From the NCBI GenBank assembly GCA_023435745.1, contig JAEZMD010000007.1, positions 62,001-126,000 of the forward strand: a DNA stretch of 64,000 nt. The letters run 5' to 3'. The notes beneath the pieces were generated by a model, which saw only the letters and a program-made list of their open reading frames with translations, did not search any database and had not been told where the DNA came from. A program made the position numbers and the translations under genes. Of this stretch, positions 34,878 to 43,779 are shown piece by piece (the stretch's first letter is position 1; each line of letters begins with the position of its first letter). Source of the DNA: Bacillota bacterium. Its GTDB lineage: Bacteria; Bacillota; Clostridia; Acetivibrionales; DTU013.

Positions 34878-35588
34878 CTACCATGGCATCGGCTCACGGG
34901 TATGCTGCATGTACAGCTGATCCTCGGGGATGTTATCAATGTCCAGCGCAATGCCGACTATATTCTTTGCGCTCTCATCAGCAGAGATGGAATCGCTGCT
35001 TGCCAGTGCTCGTGAACCACCCATTGCAGTGCGCATCCAGCCCGGATGTAAATTGAGAATACGGATGGATTTCTTCTTGAACTCATTTGACATAATCTTT
35101 GCTCCCATATTCAGCGCTGCCTTTGACATACAGTAGGAATATTCCTTCTCCCTCCAGCATGCTCCGATGCTGCCTGCCTCAGAGGAAATATTGATAATCA
35201 GGGATCCGCTTTGTAAAAGAGGCAATGCCGCTTTAACTACACGAAGTGCTCCGACAGCATTAATATTGTACATGGAAGCGCATAGATCCAGATCTGTTTC
35301 AGCCAGACCTACTTTGTCCTCAAAACGAAATACGCCGGCAACGTTATATATGATGTCAACCTGCTTTCCGTTTTTCAAGACCTCCTGTGTTGCATCCGTC
35401 ACACTTTTTGTAGATGAGATGTCACAGTAATCAATCTTTAGCAGCTCCGACCCCTCGGCAAGCTTTTTCAACTCATCTGTAAGGTTATAGTCATAAGCAT
35501 AAACATAATCGTTCATTTCCAGATGGCGCATAACGATACTATACCCCAAGCCACGGCCGGCGCCGGTTACTATAATCGTATTATTCAT
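34878..35588 (-). CDS. SDR family NAD(P)-dependent oxidoreductase (1)
   Basis: The 236-residue short-chain dehydrogenase has cofactor motif TGAGRGLG at about 8-15, NVAG (a NNAG variant), Ser in NISSEAGS and catalytic Tyr-Lys in YSYCMSKAALN. It is related to the SDR at 43780-44496; the proteins end EPMPW and GEQMPY and share the same order of motifs. It follows the GH1 gene by 11 bases. It probably oxidises or reduces a sugar-derived hydroxyl; the substrate is unknown. Confidence 0.85.
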   Translation of the reverse strand: MNNTIIVTGAGRGLGYSIVMRHLEMNDYVYAYDYNLTDELKKLAEGSELLKIDYCDISSTKSVTDATQEVLKNGKQVDIIYNVAGVFRFEDKVGLAETDLDLCASMYNINAVGALRVVKAALPLLQSGSLIINISSEAGSIGACWREKEYSYCMSKAALNMGAKIMSNEFKKKSIRILNLHPGWMRTAMGGSRALASSDSISADESAKNIVGIALDIDNIPEDQLYMQHTREPMPW

Positions 35589-35599
35589 ATTTTCATCTC

Positions 35600-36949
35600 C
35601 TAAAATCCATTGTTTTTAATCACATCGGACAACCAGTAAGCGCTGGCTTTTGGGATCCTCTGCTGAGTAGCATAATCTACATATACTATTCCGAAACGTC
35701 TGCTCAGCCCCCAGGCCCATTCGAAATTATCGCAGAAGCACCATACATAATAGCCTTTGACTTGAACTCCTTCATTTATAGCACGATTGATCGCACTCAA
35801 ATACCTTCTGAGGTAATCTATCCTGTTTGGATCCTCTACCTTGCCGTCCATGTTTACCCAATCATTGCAGGCTGCTCCATTCTCTGTGATAATGATTTTC
35901 TTCGGATGATATCTTGTATCAATCCATTTAAGAAGTTCATACATGCCCTCCGGAACAACCTCCCAATTGGCGTCGGTTATCGCTCTGCCTGAAGTTACCT
36001 GCCTCATGCCCAGCGGCCAGTTTTCTGCATCTGCTTTGGCGTAAATCGTGTAGTAGGAATTAACCCCAAGAAAATCAAGCTCTTGATTGATCAAGTCCAT
36101 ATCTCCGGGAAGGATGCTCGGCAGTACGACGCCTCTGCCCTGCAGATAGTCGAAAAATTCCTGAGGATAGATACCCTTGAGCACCGGATCTGCAAAAAGA
36201 TTATTGTATTGCATATTCACTCTTTCAGCGGCGGCAACATCTTCCGGATTACCGGGATCGTGCGGATAAGCCAGATTTAGATTCAATGTAACCCCAATTT
36301 CCGCCTTGAGCCCTGTTTCACGATAAGCCTTGACTGCCGCCCCATGAGACATAAGAATATGGTGTACTGCTGCAAGTGCCATTGAATAATCATGATAGCC
36401 CGGTGCATGGTCGCCTACCCAATAGCCCTTAATACATGAGCAAAACGGCTCGTTGAGTGTGATCCAGTAATCAACAAGGTCGCCAAGCTCAGCGTATAAT
36501 GTCTTTGCATATTCTGTAAACCAGCCGACGATTTCACGATTTGCCCAGCCTCCGCGATCCTGCAGCTTCTGTGGCAGATCCCAATGATACAAGGTGACTG
36601 CCGCTTTTATTCCATTGTCTTTCATGCATTTTAGAACCCTGCGGTAAAATTCTATTCCCTTGCGGCTTATTTCACCCGTTCCATCCGGATATATACGAGG
36701 CCAACATATGGATAAGCGGTATACCTGCAGTCCAAGTTTTTTTGCAATTGCAATATCTTCTTCATAACGATGGTAAAAATCACAGGCGACATCTCCGTTA
36801 GTCCCGTCTGCAATGTTTCCGGGAATATGTGAAAATCTGTCCCATATGCTCTCTCCTCTGCCATCCGCTTTATAAGCCCCTTCGATCTGGTAGGATGCAG
36901 TGGCCGTTCCCCACTCAAAACCTGCAGGAAAAGTAATTTTAGTGCCCAT
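35600..36949 (-). CDS. GH1 beta-glucosidase/beta-galactosidase
   Basis: The 449-residue protein has GH1 motifs: FPAGFEWGTATASYQIEGA at the N-terminus, acid/base TLNEPFC near 165, nucleophile IITENGAA near 352, and WSLLDNFEW-like WCFCDNFEWAWG near 400. No signal peptide is present, so it cleaves imported beta-glycosides in the cytoplasm. It lies 30 bases after the GH51 gene and after an oligosaccharide ABC transporter, which suggests breakdown of a mixed oligosaccharide or plant glycoside carrying arabinofuranose and a beta-linked hexose (inference). Confidence 0.95.
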   Translation of the reverse strand: MGTKITFPAGFEWGTATASYQIEGAYKADGRGESIWDRFSHIPGNIADGTNGDVACDFYHRYEEDIAIAKKLGLQVYRLSICWPRIYPDGTGEISRKGIEFYRRVLKCMKDNGIKAAVTLYHWDLPQKLQDRGGWANREIVGWFTEYAKTLYAELGDLVDYWITLNEPFCSCIKGYWVGDHAPGYHDYSMALAAVHHILMSHGAAVKAYRETGLKAEIGVTLNLNLAYPHDPGNPEDVAAAERVNMQYNNLFADPVLKGIYPQEFFDYLQGRGVVLPSILPGDMDLINQELDFLGVNSYYTIYAKADAENWPLGMRQVTSGRAITDANWEVVPEGMYELLKWIDTRYHPKKIIITENGAACNDWVNMDGKVEDPNRIDYLRRYLSAINRAINEGVQVKGYYVWCFCDNFEWAWGLSRRFGIVYVDYATQQRIPKASAYWLSDVIKNNGF

Positions 36950-36979
36950 TTCAAATACCTCCTCTTTATCTCATTAGTT

Positions 36980-38485
36980 TTAATTATTCAGCTTTTCGAG
37001 CCTGATTACATTCCATGAAAGTCTGGGTAGCTTCGCCTGCACTTTACCGCCATCAATTACCGTATCGCCGTTTGAATGCGGCGCTACTTTTCCCGGGTTA
37101 TCTTTGGTATTTGTATCTTTGGGTCCTGCAGCCTCAAGGACAATATGCTCAATCAACCTATAATCTTTAAACCCGCGCATATCTGTTTCCAAAATCAGTG
37201 AATTCTCCAGATCACGATTAATCGCAAAAATTGTAATGTTTTCATCCTGATCCATAGTCGCGACAGCATCCACATACGGAACATCCGTATACTGCTGACT
37301 GTCATATCTGGGTGATTCGATGACAGGGTACAGGGCAGTGCCTCGCGCATGCTTTGAAAACAGCAGGAATGTGTAATATGGCGGCAGCGTCCAGCAGCCT
37401 CCCCCATTTTCGGTGCGTATATGAGATATACAGTTCACCAGCTCGGATAAGCATGCAATTTCAATTCTATCGGCATATTTCAGGATCGTTATGAGCAGCC
37501 CGCCTAAAACTACGGCATCCTCCATCGTATAAATCTGCTCCAGAAGCGGAGGCGCAAAAGTCCAGCGATTTTCAAATCTCTCCTTTGAATTTTTATTCCA
37601 CGTATTGTATTCATCAAAAGAAATTTTCATCGTCTTGTTGCTTCTGCGCTTGGCTTTTATATAGTCGCAGGTAGCAATGACAGATTTGAAGAACTCATCT
37701 GTCGTAAGTGTTTTAGCTAAATAATTGCTTGTGTCATTTTCCGGATTCGACAGATAGCTATGAACAGACAGATAATCAACGAACTCATAGGACTGATCCA
37801 GCGCTTCCGCGTCAAAAACAGGGAAAGTGTCCTGTGAAGGCGCAGAGCTTCCAGCCAGAACTGTTTTTATGGAATTATCGAGAAGCTTCATTGCTTTAGA
37901 GGTCTCCCGTGCCAGCCGCCCATATTCATAGCCTGTTTTTTGTCCTACCTGCCATATACCGTCAGCCTCATTTGAAAGGCACCAATACTTAAAAGCATGT
38001 GGTTTTTTGTAACCGTGAGAAATCCTCAGATCACTATAATAGGTTCCTTCTTTGAAATTGCAGTATTCCAGTAGATCGAGCGCCTGCTCTATGCCACGCG
38101 TGCCGAGATTGACTGTCATCATGATGTCCGAGCCGTTTAGCTTGGACCATTCCACCATCTCATTCAAACCAAAGGTGTTCGGTTCAATTGACTGCCAAGC
38201 CAGTTCAGGACGTACAGGTCGCAGCTCCTTCGGCCCCACACCATCCTCCCATCTGTAGGAAGCAACAAAGTTGCCCCCCGGGAAGCGGTTGAGAGTAACA
38301 TTAAGCGCTTTTGTCAATTCAAGTACATCAAGGCGGAATCCGTTTTTATCCGCTGCCTGGTGACCGGGTTCATATATCCCGCCATAAACACATCGTCCCA
38401 GTGGTTCTACAAAAGAGCCAAAAAGCTTCTCATCTACTTCAGAAATAATAAAATCTTTGTCAATTATTAGTTTCGCTTTTTTCAT
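36980..38485 (-). CDS. GH51 alpha-L-arabinofuranosidase (1)
   Basis: The 501-residue protein is GH51: FGSFVEPLGRCVYGGIYEPG, RFPGGNFVASYRWEDGVGP, acid/base Glu in WCLSNEADG near 175, nucleophile Glu in ISFDEYNTWN near 297. It has no signal peptide and removes arabinofuranosyl groups from imported oligosaccharides. The acid/base motif reads WCLSNEADG rather than WGLGNEMYG seen in the second copy (57415-58947), so the two may prefer different linkages. It follows the permease gene by 44 bases in the same operon. AAGGAG precedes the ATG. Confidence 0.93.
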   Translation of the reverse strand: MKKAKLIIDKDFIISEVDEKLFGSFVEPLGRCVYGGIYEPGHQAADKNGFRLDVLELTKALNVTLNRFPGGNFVASYRWEDGVGPKELRPVRPELAWQSIEPNTFGLNEMVEWSKLNGSDIMMTVNLGTRGIEQALDLLEYCNFKEGTYYSDLRISHGYKKPHAFKYWCLSNEADGIWQVGQKTGYEYGRLARETSKAMKLLDNSIKTVLAGSSAPSQDTFPVFDAEALDQSYEFVDYLSVHSYLSNPENDTSNYLAKTLTTDEFFKSVIATCDYIKAKRRSNKTMKISFDEYNTWNKNSKERFENRWTFAPPLLEQIYTMEDAVVLGGLLITILKYADRIEIACLSELVNCISHIRTENGGGCWTLPPYYTFLLFSKHARGTALYPVIESPRYDSQQYTDVPYVDAVATMDQDENITIFAINRDLENSLILETDMRGFKDYRLIEHIVLEAAGPKDTNTKDNPGKVAPHSNGDTVIDGGKVQAKLPRLSWNVIRLEKLNN

Positions 38486-38529
38486 TTTACTGTTAACTCC
38501 TTTATCGTTCGCTGTTATGATGGTACCTT

Positions 38530-39369
38530 TTATCCTTTGACCGCGCCTTCACTCAATCCTTTCACAATATATTTTTGCGCAAATGAGAAAAATATCAGAG
38601 CAGGAATACTCATCAGCACCGACGCCGCCATCAGCGGGCCCCATTGGACTCCAAAGTCATCGATATAAAACGCCAGGGCGACTGATAAAGGTCTTGTGGA
38701 AGAGTCCTTTGCAAGCGTCAGCGGGAAAAGAAACTCATTCCATGCCAGAATGAATGAAAACATTCCCACCGAAGCAAGGGCTGGCGCAATCTGCGGCACA
38801 ATGATCCGAAAAATTGTCGCAAACGGCCCGCATCCATCCACCACAGCAGCTTCCTCCACTTCATAAGGCAGTGCATCAATATATCCCTTCATCAACCAGA
38901 CCGCTATGGGCATGCCAATAATCAGGTATACGAGGACAAGACCCTGATAAGTATTTACCATGTTCAGTCTGGACAGGGTCACATAAAATGGAACCAGCAG
39001 AGCCACACGCGGCAGTAATCTTATAAACAGTATCGAAAAGAGCAGAGGTGTTCTTCCGGGAAATTTGTAACGCGAAAAACCATATGCGGCAAAAAGCGCA
39101 ATCATCAGAGATATGATAGTGGCGGCAATCGCTACAATTACCGTATTCTTGAAATACGACACCATTAGCGGGTTCCCAAGAACCTCTCCATAATTCTCAA
39201 GTGTCACAGGATCGGGAATAAGCGTAGGAACTTTAGCGTATACAGAATACTCATCCTTTAAAGAAGTGATTATAGTCCATAAAAAGGGGATAACCGCAAA
39301 CCCCGATATCAATGCAGCTAATGCATATACAAAAACCCGGAATACAGTTTTTCTAAACGTCAGATGCAT
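38530..39369 (-). CDS. carbohydrate ABC transporter permease, MalG type (1)
   Basis: This 279-residue protein has six hydrophobic segments and the cytoplasmic EAA loop EEAAVVDGCGPFATIFRIIV with the conserved G and P spacing, typical of CUT1 sugar importers. The C-terminus is KGLSEGAVKG. It overlaps the other permease by one base (TAATG). No ATP-binding subunit is encoded here, so a shared MsmX/UgpC-type ATPase from elsewhere is expected. The substrate is probably an arabinose-containing oligosaccharide judging from the downstream GH51 and GH1 genes. Confidence 0.92.
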   Translation of the reverse strand: MHLTFRKTVFRVFVYALAALISGFAVIPFLWTIITSLKDEYSVYAKVPTLIPDPVTLENYGEVLGNPLMVSYFKNTVIVAIAATIISLMIALFAAYGFSRYKFPGRTPLLFSILFIRLLPRVALLVPFYVTLSRLNMVNTYQGLVLVYLIIGMPIAVWLMKGYIDALPYEVEEAAVVDGCGPFATIFRIIVPQIAPALASVGMFSFILAWNEFLFPLTLAKDSSTRPLSVALAFYIDDFGVQWGPLMAASVLMSIPALIFFSFAQKYIVKGLSEGAVKG

Positions 39370-40265
39370 TAGTATTCTCCCCCCTTCATTTTCTTCTTAT
39401 TGCTCGCAAGTGCATAAAATGTTATCAGTACAAAGGCGACAAGAATCAGAAGCAAACTGGCCGCAGATGACTCTGAAAAGTCAAGATTTGAAAATGCCGT
39501 CCTGTATATAAATAGTCCGAATATCTCGGAGGCAATACCTGGCCCGCCCCCAGTCATGGTAAAGATGATATCAAAGCTGTTAAACCCGCTTATAATTTCC
39601 ATAATAGTAAGTATTAAAACAATATTTTTAAGAGAAGGCAGGGTTATATGTGTGAATAGCTTGAAAGATCCTGCGCCGTCTATCCGCCCCGCTTCATAAT
39701 AATCCTTTGGAATACCCTGCATCGCGGCGATCAACATCAGCATGATAAACGGGAAGCCTGCCCACGAATAAGCAATAATTACAGATGGTAAAGCCAGTTG
39801 ATTCGATCCGAGCCAGTTCTGCGACAGCGCAGGGTTGATATATCTTAAAACCGTATTCAAAAGTCCGTTATCCGTATTGAATATCCAGCGCCATGTGTTG
39901 GCCGCAACAATGGATGGCACCATCCATGGCAGCAAGGTCGCAGTACGGAATATATTCATTCCGACAATTCCTGTCTCAGCTATAAGCGCCGCGGCAAATC
40001 CTATAATAAAACGTATCAGCAGCGATACTCCAGTCCATATGCATGTGTTTATTAATATTTGAATAAAATCTTTGTTTGCAAGTATCTGCCTGAAATTCTC
40101 CAGTCCAACGAAGGTCGTATTAAACTTAGGTAATTTTAAACTTGAAAAGCTGAATTCAAAAATCTGTAAAGTAGGATAAACCATCATAAGGATGAGGAGA
40201 ATAACACAAGGCAAGACTAATATAAATGCTGTCACAGTACGTTTCTTTCTTTTTAAAATATGCAA
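39369..40265 (-). CDS. carbohydrate ABC transporter permease, MalF type (1)
   Basis: The 298-residue membrane protein has the EAA loop YEAGRIDGAGSFKLFTHITL and the FTMTGGGPG signature of MalF-type CUT1 permeases. I use TTG at 40265, eight bases after GGAGG. GTG (40274) and ATG (40271) lie within or two bases from the ribosome site. The gene is preceded by the strong hairpin 40313-40352 that separates it from the binding-protein gene. Confidence 0.9.
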   Translation of the reverse strand: MHILKRKKRTVTAFILVLPCVILLILMMVYPTLQIFEFSFSSLKLPKFNTTFVGLENFRQILANKDFIQILINTCIWTGVSLLIRFIIGFAAALIAETGIVGMNIFRTATLLPWMVPSIVAANTWRWIFNTDNGLLNTVLRYINPALSQNWLGSNQLALPSVIIAYSWAGFPFIMLMLIAAMQGIPKDYYEAGRIDGAGSFKLFTHITLPSLKNIVLILTIMEIISGFNSFDIIFTMTGGGPGIASEIFGLFIYRTAFSNLDFSESSAASLLLILVAFVLITFYALASNKKKMKGGEY

Positions 40266-40312
40266 GCACATCACCTCCGGGTAAAATCTACCTGTTAATT
40301 GATCGGGAAAAT

Positions 40313-40352
40313 GAAACGAATGGATGAAGCCACAGCGCCATCCACTCGTTTC
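40313..40352 (-). other. intercistronic hairpin between binding-protein and permease genes (1)
   Basis: A 14-bp stem, GAAACGAATGGATG / CATCCACTCGTTTC (40313-40326 with 40339-40352), contains one G-U pair and a 12-base loop. It starts 19 bases past the binding-protein stop. The weak U-tract (ATTTTCCC) suggests partial termination or 3'-end protection, as known for malE-type operons, so that the binding protein exceeds the permeases. Confidence 0.75.
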
Positions 40353-40371
40353 GCAACTTACAGTAAAGCAA

Positions 40372-41709
40372 TTACTTGGCTATGGCTGCATTGATCTTTT
40401 CATGCATTTTTTGTGCTGCTGCTTCAGGAGTGGTAATACCCTGGAGGGCATCCTGGAGCTCCATAACAATTATATTCTGTATCTCAGTCCATTTTGGATG
40501 GAAAGGCAGAGTTTTTGTATGTGCTTCAGCCTTGTAATAAATGTCAAACGTTGGATTGGACCAATATTCTGATTGTTTCTGTGCTTCTATCACACCAGGC
40601 ATTACTACCTTCTGTGCACCTAAAACCTCTGGTTTGATGAAGAAATCAATAAATTTCTCAGCACCTTCAACATTTTTTGAGGTCACAGGTATTGTGAAGG
40701 ACCAGCCGCCGCCTCTGGAATAAGTGCCCTGCTGAATACATACTCCTACTTCATAGCCGCCCTTTTTAGCATAATCCTCAGCCTTGAATATATTACTGTC
40801 ATTCATCGGTACCATTGCAAGCTGCTGATTGAAGAACATCGGTACTAAATCCTTAGTTATTGCATAGTTAATACATCCTTCAGGAACAACCTTATGTTTT
40901 GTATAAAGCTCAACCCAGTACTTTACGCCTGCTATAGATTCAGGAGTGTTCATTGCCGACTGAGTAAGATCCTTTGTGAGGAAATCTCCGCCGCTGCCCC
41001 ACAATGCAGGACAGAATGAACTCATAACATTAGCCGGATCGCTCTTTGAGGCGGCAATTCCGTAGGCAAACTGTGAACCGTCGCTTTTTGTCAGCTTCTT
41101 GCATATTTCAAGGAACTGATCCAGCGGCATGTTATCAGTAGGATAAGGAACGCCGGCTTCATCAAACATCGTTTTATTATACATCAAAACACTTGGAGCT
41201 GTGCGGAAAGGTATCGCATAATTTACACCGTTTGATACGCCTGCGTTGTAAATACCGGCCGCAAACATATCAGCTGTGAGGTTGTATCTTTTCATCATGT
41301 CGTCTACAGGTGTCAGCAGGTCCTGTCCCACAGGAGTCGGTATCATGATTGCATCAAGCGCAAGCGCATCCGGAGGACTGCCGCCAAGTATAGCAGTTAC
41401 AGCATTTTCAAGATAATTATTAATTGGTATCGGTTCAATTTTTACTTCATACCCTGGATTTGCTGCGGCAAACTTCTCCTGAATGGCAGGGATTTCATCC
41501 GCCCACCAACTTCCCAACCATGCGCTGATAACCTTTTTCTCTGCCGGCGGCTCTTTTGTTTCCTCTGCAGTTTTTGTCGGCTCAGTCGCTGGAGCTGTGG
41601 TTTCAGCCTGCTGTTCCGCGGGTTTGTTACCGCATGCGCTAAAAACCAATGTGAGTATCGTCAGTATCACAACTATTCCTACTACTTTTTTAAAAACCTT
41701 TTTCAACAT
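40372..41709 (-). CDS. sugar ABC transporter substrate-binding lipoprotein (1)
   Basis: The 445-residue protein begins MLKKVFKKVV with a lipobox LVFSAC (Cys26). A Thr/Pro/Glu-rich linker and then a family 1 solute-binding fold follow (VISAWLGSWWADE, YNKTMFDEAGVPYP). It is anchored outside the membrane and feeds the two CUT1 permeases. The start at 41709 has GGAGG eight bases upstream; the ATG at 41724 would place that site inside the gene. Ligand is likely an arabino-oligosaccharide (inference from GH51/GH1 in the operon). Confidence 0.93.
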   Translation of the reverse strand: MLKKVFKKVVGIVVILTILTLVFSACGNKPAEQQAETTAPATEPTKTAEETKEPPAEKKVISAWLGSWWADEIPAIQEKFAAANPGYEVKIEPIPINNYLENAVTAILGGSPPDALALDAIMIPTPVGQDLLTPVDDMMKRYNLTADMFAAGIYNAGVSNGVNYAIPFRTAPSVLMYNKTMFDEAGVPYPTDNMPLDQFLEICKKLTKSDGSQFAYGIAASKSDPANVMSSFCPALWGSGGDFLTKDLTQSAMNTPESIAGVKYWVELYTKHKVVPEGCINYAITKDLVPMFFNQQLAMVPMNDSNIFKAEDYAKKGGYEVGVCIQQGTYSRGGGWSFTIPVTSKNVEGAEKFIDFFIKPEVLGAQKVVMPGVIEAQKQSEYWSNPTFDIYYKAEAHTKTLPFHPKWTEIQNIIVMELQDALQGITTPEAAAQKMHEKINAAIAK

Positions 41710-41804
41710 TTTTTTCGCCTCCATTTTAAAATTTGATAACTTTTACAACCTGCTCTTTCCAAATTGTACTATAGCATCAACCCTCCTCCCTTTTTCTATC
41801 CGGC

Positions 41805-42269
41805 TTATTCATCAATTTCCTTGAACTCAAGTGTGACGCCGAGCAAAGGCTCCGTATCAAAGTACGCATATCTCTCTTTGCCCTTCTCTTCCTTTAGAAA
41901 AGCCGGCATTCCTTTTGTCTCCATAAAACCCAGATGATCTTCAAAGCCCTCAATGTTAAATGCCATGAATTGCACTCCTGAACCATGCTTGCTTTTAAAA
42001 TCCGCCCATGGGCTGTCCTCGTCGATAGGCTCAACCAGCTCTATATATATAGGTTCAAGCTTTACAACAGCGGTCTTTATCCTGAAGCTGCGATACTGTC
42101 CCTTATACCATTTGTAAGCTTTTGGATCCGGCGCTTTATTCGGGTCTGGGACACGAATAAAAGGCTTCTCTATTTTGAACAGATCTGCATAGTACTCGGC
42201 TGCTTTTTCTATGTCGTCAACTACGATTCCTATTTTGACAATATGATTCGTGGAGATCTTTTCAATCAT
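41805..42269 (-). CDS. VOC superfamily protein (2)
   Basis: The 154-residue protein has two beta-alpha-beta-beta-beta halves (KIGIVVDDIEKAAEYYADLF, VQFMAFNIEGFEDHLGF) and ends LLGVTLEFKEIDE with a possible metal Glu. Lys replaces the usual first metal His. It is one of four VOC genes in tandem (41805-43673) and resembles those at 42765 and 43233 more than the one at 42289. Possible roles are epimerase, isomerase or lyase on a sugar acid or aldehyde. Function unknown. Confidence 0.8.
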   Translation of the reverse strand: MIEKISTNHIVKIGIVVDDIEKAAEYYADLFKIEKPFIRVPDPNKAPDPKAYKWYKGQYRSFRIKTAVVKLEPIYIELVEPIDEDSPWADFKSKHGSGVQFMAFNIEGFEDHLGFMETKGMPAFLKEEKGKERYAYFDTEPLLGVTLEFKEIDE

Positions 42270-42288
42270 GCTTCATTCTCCTTTATTA

Positions 42289-42702
42289 TCATTTAAGCGA
42301 CTTGATCTGTGGTGATTCCGGACTCATCTGCATGATCTCAATCCTGTTCCCGTCCGGATCTCTGACCCAGCATTGCCAGTTAAAATCAAGACCTTGTTTT
42401 GGCTCTTTATCTAGCTTAACCCCTTTGCTCTTTATCTGAGCCGCCGTTTCATTAATATCATCGACCTCAAGACACAAATGAGAATATCCTATCAACTCTT
42501 CCTTCCACGGATTTTCAACGCTTCCGTCGTAGAACAGCTCAATAAACTGGCTATCGCCGACCTTCAGATACACTATCCAGGGCCTTCCGTCAGGGCGGTT
42601 CAAATCAAAAACCCTTTTAAACCCTAAAACATTACAATAAAAATTCAAAGACTCTTCCATGTTTTTAACTGTATACGCTACATGCGAAATTCCTTTTATC
42701 AT
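42289..42702 (-). CDS. VOC superfamily protein, glyoxalase I-like (3)
   Basis: The 137-residue protein is the most canonical of the tandem set. It has His in GISHVAYTVKNMEESLNFY, a second His in GYSHLCLEVDDI, and Glu in DPDGNRIEIMQM, which together form a metal site of the glyoxalase I type. GGAG precedes the ATG at 42702. It could isomerise or detoxify a reactive dicarbonyl formed during sugar breakdown (inference). It is clearly distinct from its three neighbours. Confidence 0.83.
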   Translation of the reverse strand: MIKGISHVAYTVKNMEESLNFYCNVLGFKRVFDLNRPDGRPWIVYLKVGDSQFIELFYDGSVENPWKEELIGYSHLCLEVDDINETAAQIKSKGVKLDKEPKQGLDFNWQCWVRDPDGNRIEIMQMSPESPQIKSLK

Positions 42703-42764
42703 CGCCTTCTCCTCCTGTAATATGATAATTTTAATATAAGATCTTGTATAAAAACTTCTGCTTA

Positions 42765-43199
42765 CTAAAGAAGCTCAATGATAGTCTTAAGTTCCTCTGT
42801 TGAATCAATATATGCATAGTTCGTCGCTTTTTGTATCAAAGGCATGTTGTTTTTTTCAAGCCGCATAATTACTTCATCCGTGCCTTCAACAACAAACGCG
42901 ATATGATGAAATCCTTCACCGTTCTTGTCAAGGACTTCCCTCCATGTGCTTGGTTCATTATCCGGTTCAATGAGCTCAATTGCAAAATTCGGCGTAAGGT
43001 GGAAAAATGCGAGTTTGGCCCGTGTCATGGAAGGTTTGCCCCTATATACCGTCTTGACCTTGTCATATTCCTTTGTAATTTTGATTTCCGGCTTCTCCAT
43101 ACCAAGGAAATCTGCATATGCCTGACTTGTTTTTTCAATATCATGAACAACAAACGCAACCTGCGTAACAATATTCGTACCTAATATCTTTTTATCCAT
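42765..43199 (-). CDS. VOC superfamily protein (4)
   Basis: The 144-residue protein has TQVAFVVHDIEKTSQAYADF, where Gln stands at the first metal position as in some glyoxalases. It also has RGKPSMTRAKLAFF, IELIEPDNEPSTWREVLDK and FHHIAFVVEG. It shares the pattern YRGKPxxTRAK...IELIEPDxEPSxW with the neighbour at 43233, so the two arose by duplication. AGGAGA precedes the ATG. Function unknown. Confidence 0.8.
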   Translation of the reverse strand: MDKKILGTNIVTQVAFVVHDIEKTSQAYADFLGMEKPEIKITKEYDKVKTVYRGKPSMTRAKLAFFHLTPNFAIELIEPDNEPSTWREVLDKNGEGFHHIAFVVEGTDEVIMRLEKNNMPLIQKATNYAYIDSTEELKTIIELL

Positions 43200-43232
43200 A
43201 AACTTTGTCTCCTATTATTATTTTCTGCATAA

Positions 43233-43673
43233 TTATTGTTTTATATTCAACATCACGCCAAGCAGCCCTGCTGCGTCTACACTATTCCAGTTGCCTGTCG
43301 GAGTACCTCCCCAATGAACAGGATCAACGCCTTCACTCTTAAGAAATTCAAGTGTCTCTGCTGAATTTTCAACATAAAGGCCCAGGTAACATACGCCTTC
43401 ACCCTTCTTGTCAAGAAATTCCTTCCATACACTTGGCTCATCATCAGGTTCAATCAGCTCTATGCCGACTGCACCCATCTTGAACGAGCACATTTTAGCC
43501 CTGGTCCTGCATGGCTTTCCTCTGTACTGTGCATTCGACTCTTCATAAGGCGGCATAGTTTTTATTTTTGGCATCTCAATCCCAAAAAGTCTGACATAGT
43601 TTTTTACCGTCTTTTCAATATCCCTCACAACAATGTTGATCTGGATAATGTCAGTGCCTCCGATTTTGTCCAT
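43233..43673 (-). CDS. VOC superfamily protein (5)
   Basis: The 146-residue protein is a paralogue of the product at 42765, with YRGKPCRTRAK and IELIEPDDEPSVWKEFLDKK. Gln stands at the first metal position (IIQINIVV), and the usual last metal Glu is replaced (GVMLNIKQ). It may therefore have lost metal-dependent activity or be the partner of a heteromer. It is the first of the four VOC genes transcribed after the SDR at 43780. Confidence 0.78.
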   Translation of the reverse strand: MDKIGGTDIIQINIVVRDIEKTVKNYVRLFGIEMPKIKTMPPYEESNAQYRGKPCRTRAKMCSFKMGAVGIELIEPDDEPSVWKEFLDKKGEGVCYLGLYVENSAETLEFLKSEGVDPVHWGGTPTGNWNSVDAAGLLGVMLNIKQ

Positions 43674-43779
43674 AACTTCCTCTCCTTTTTTTATGTGATT
43701 CCATCGAAAACCTCTGCAGCTTTCGAAATATATGTTTTAAGGTGTGAGTTTCCCCCAGCCCTCAAACAATCCATGGAAA

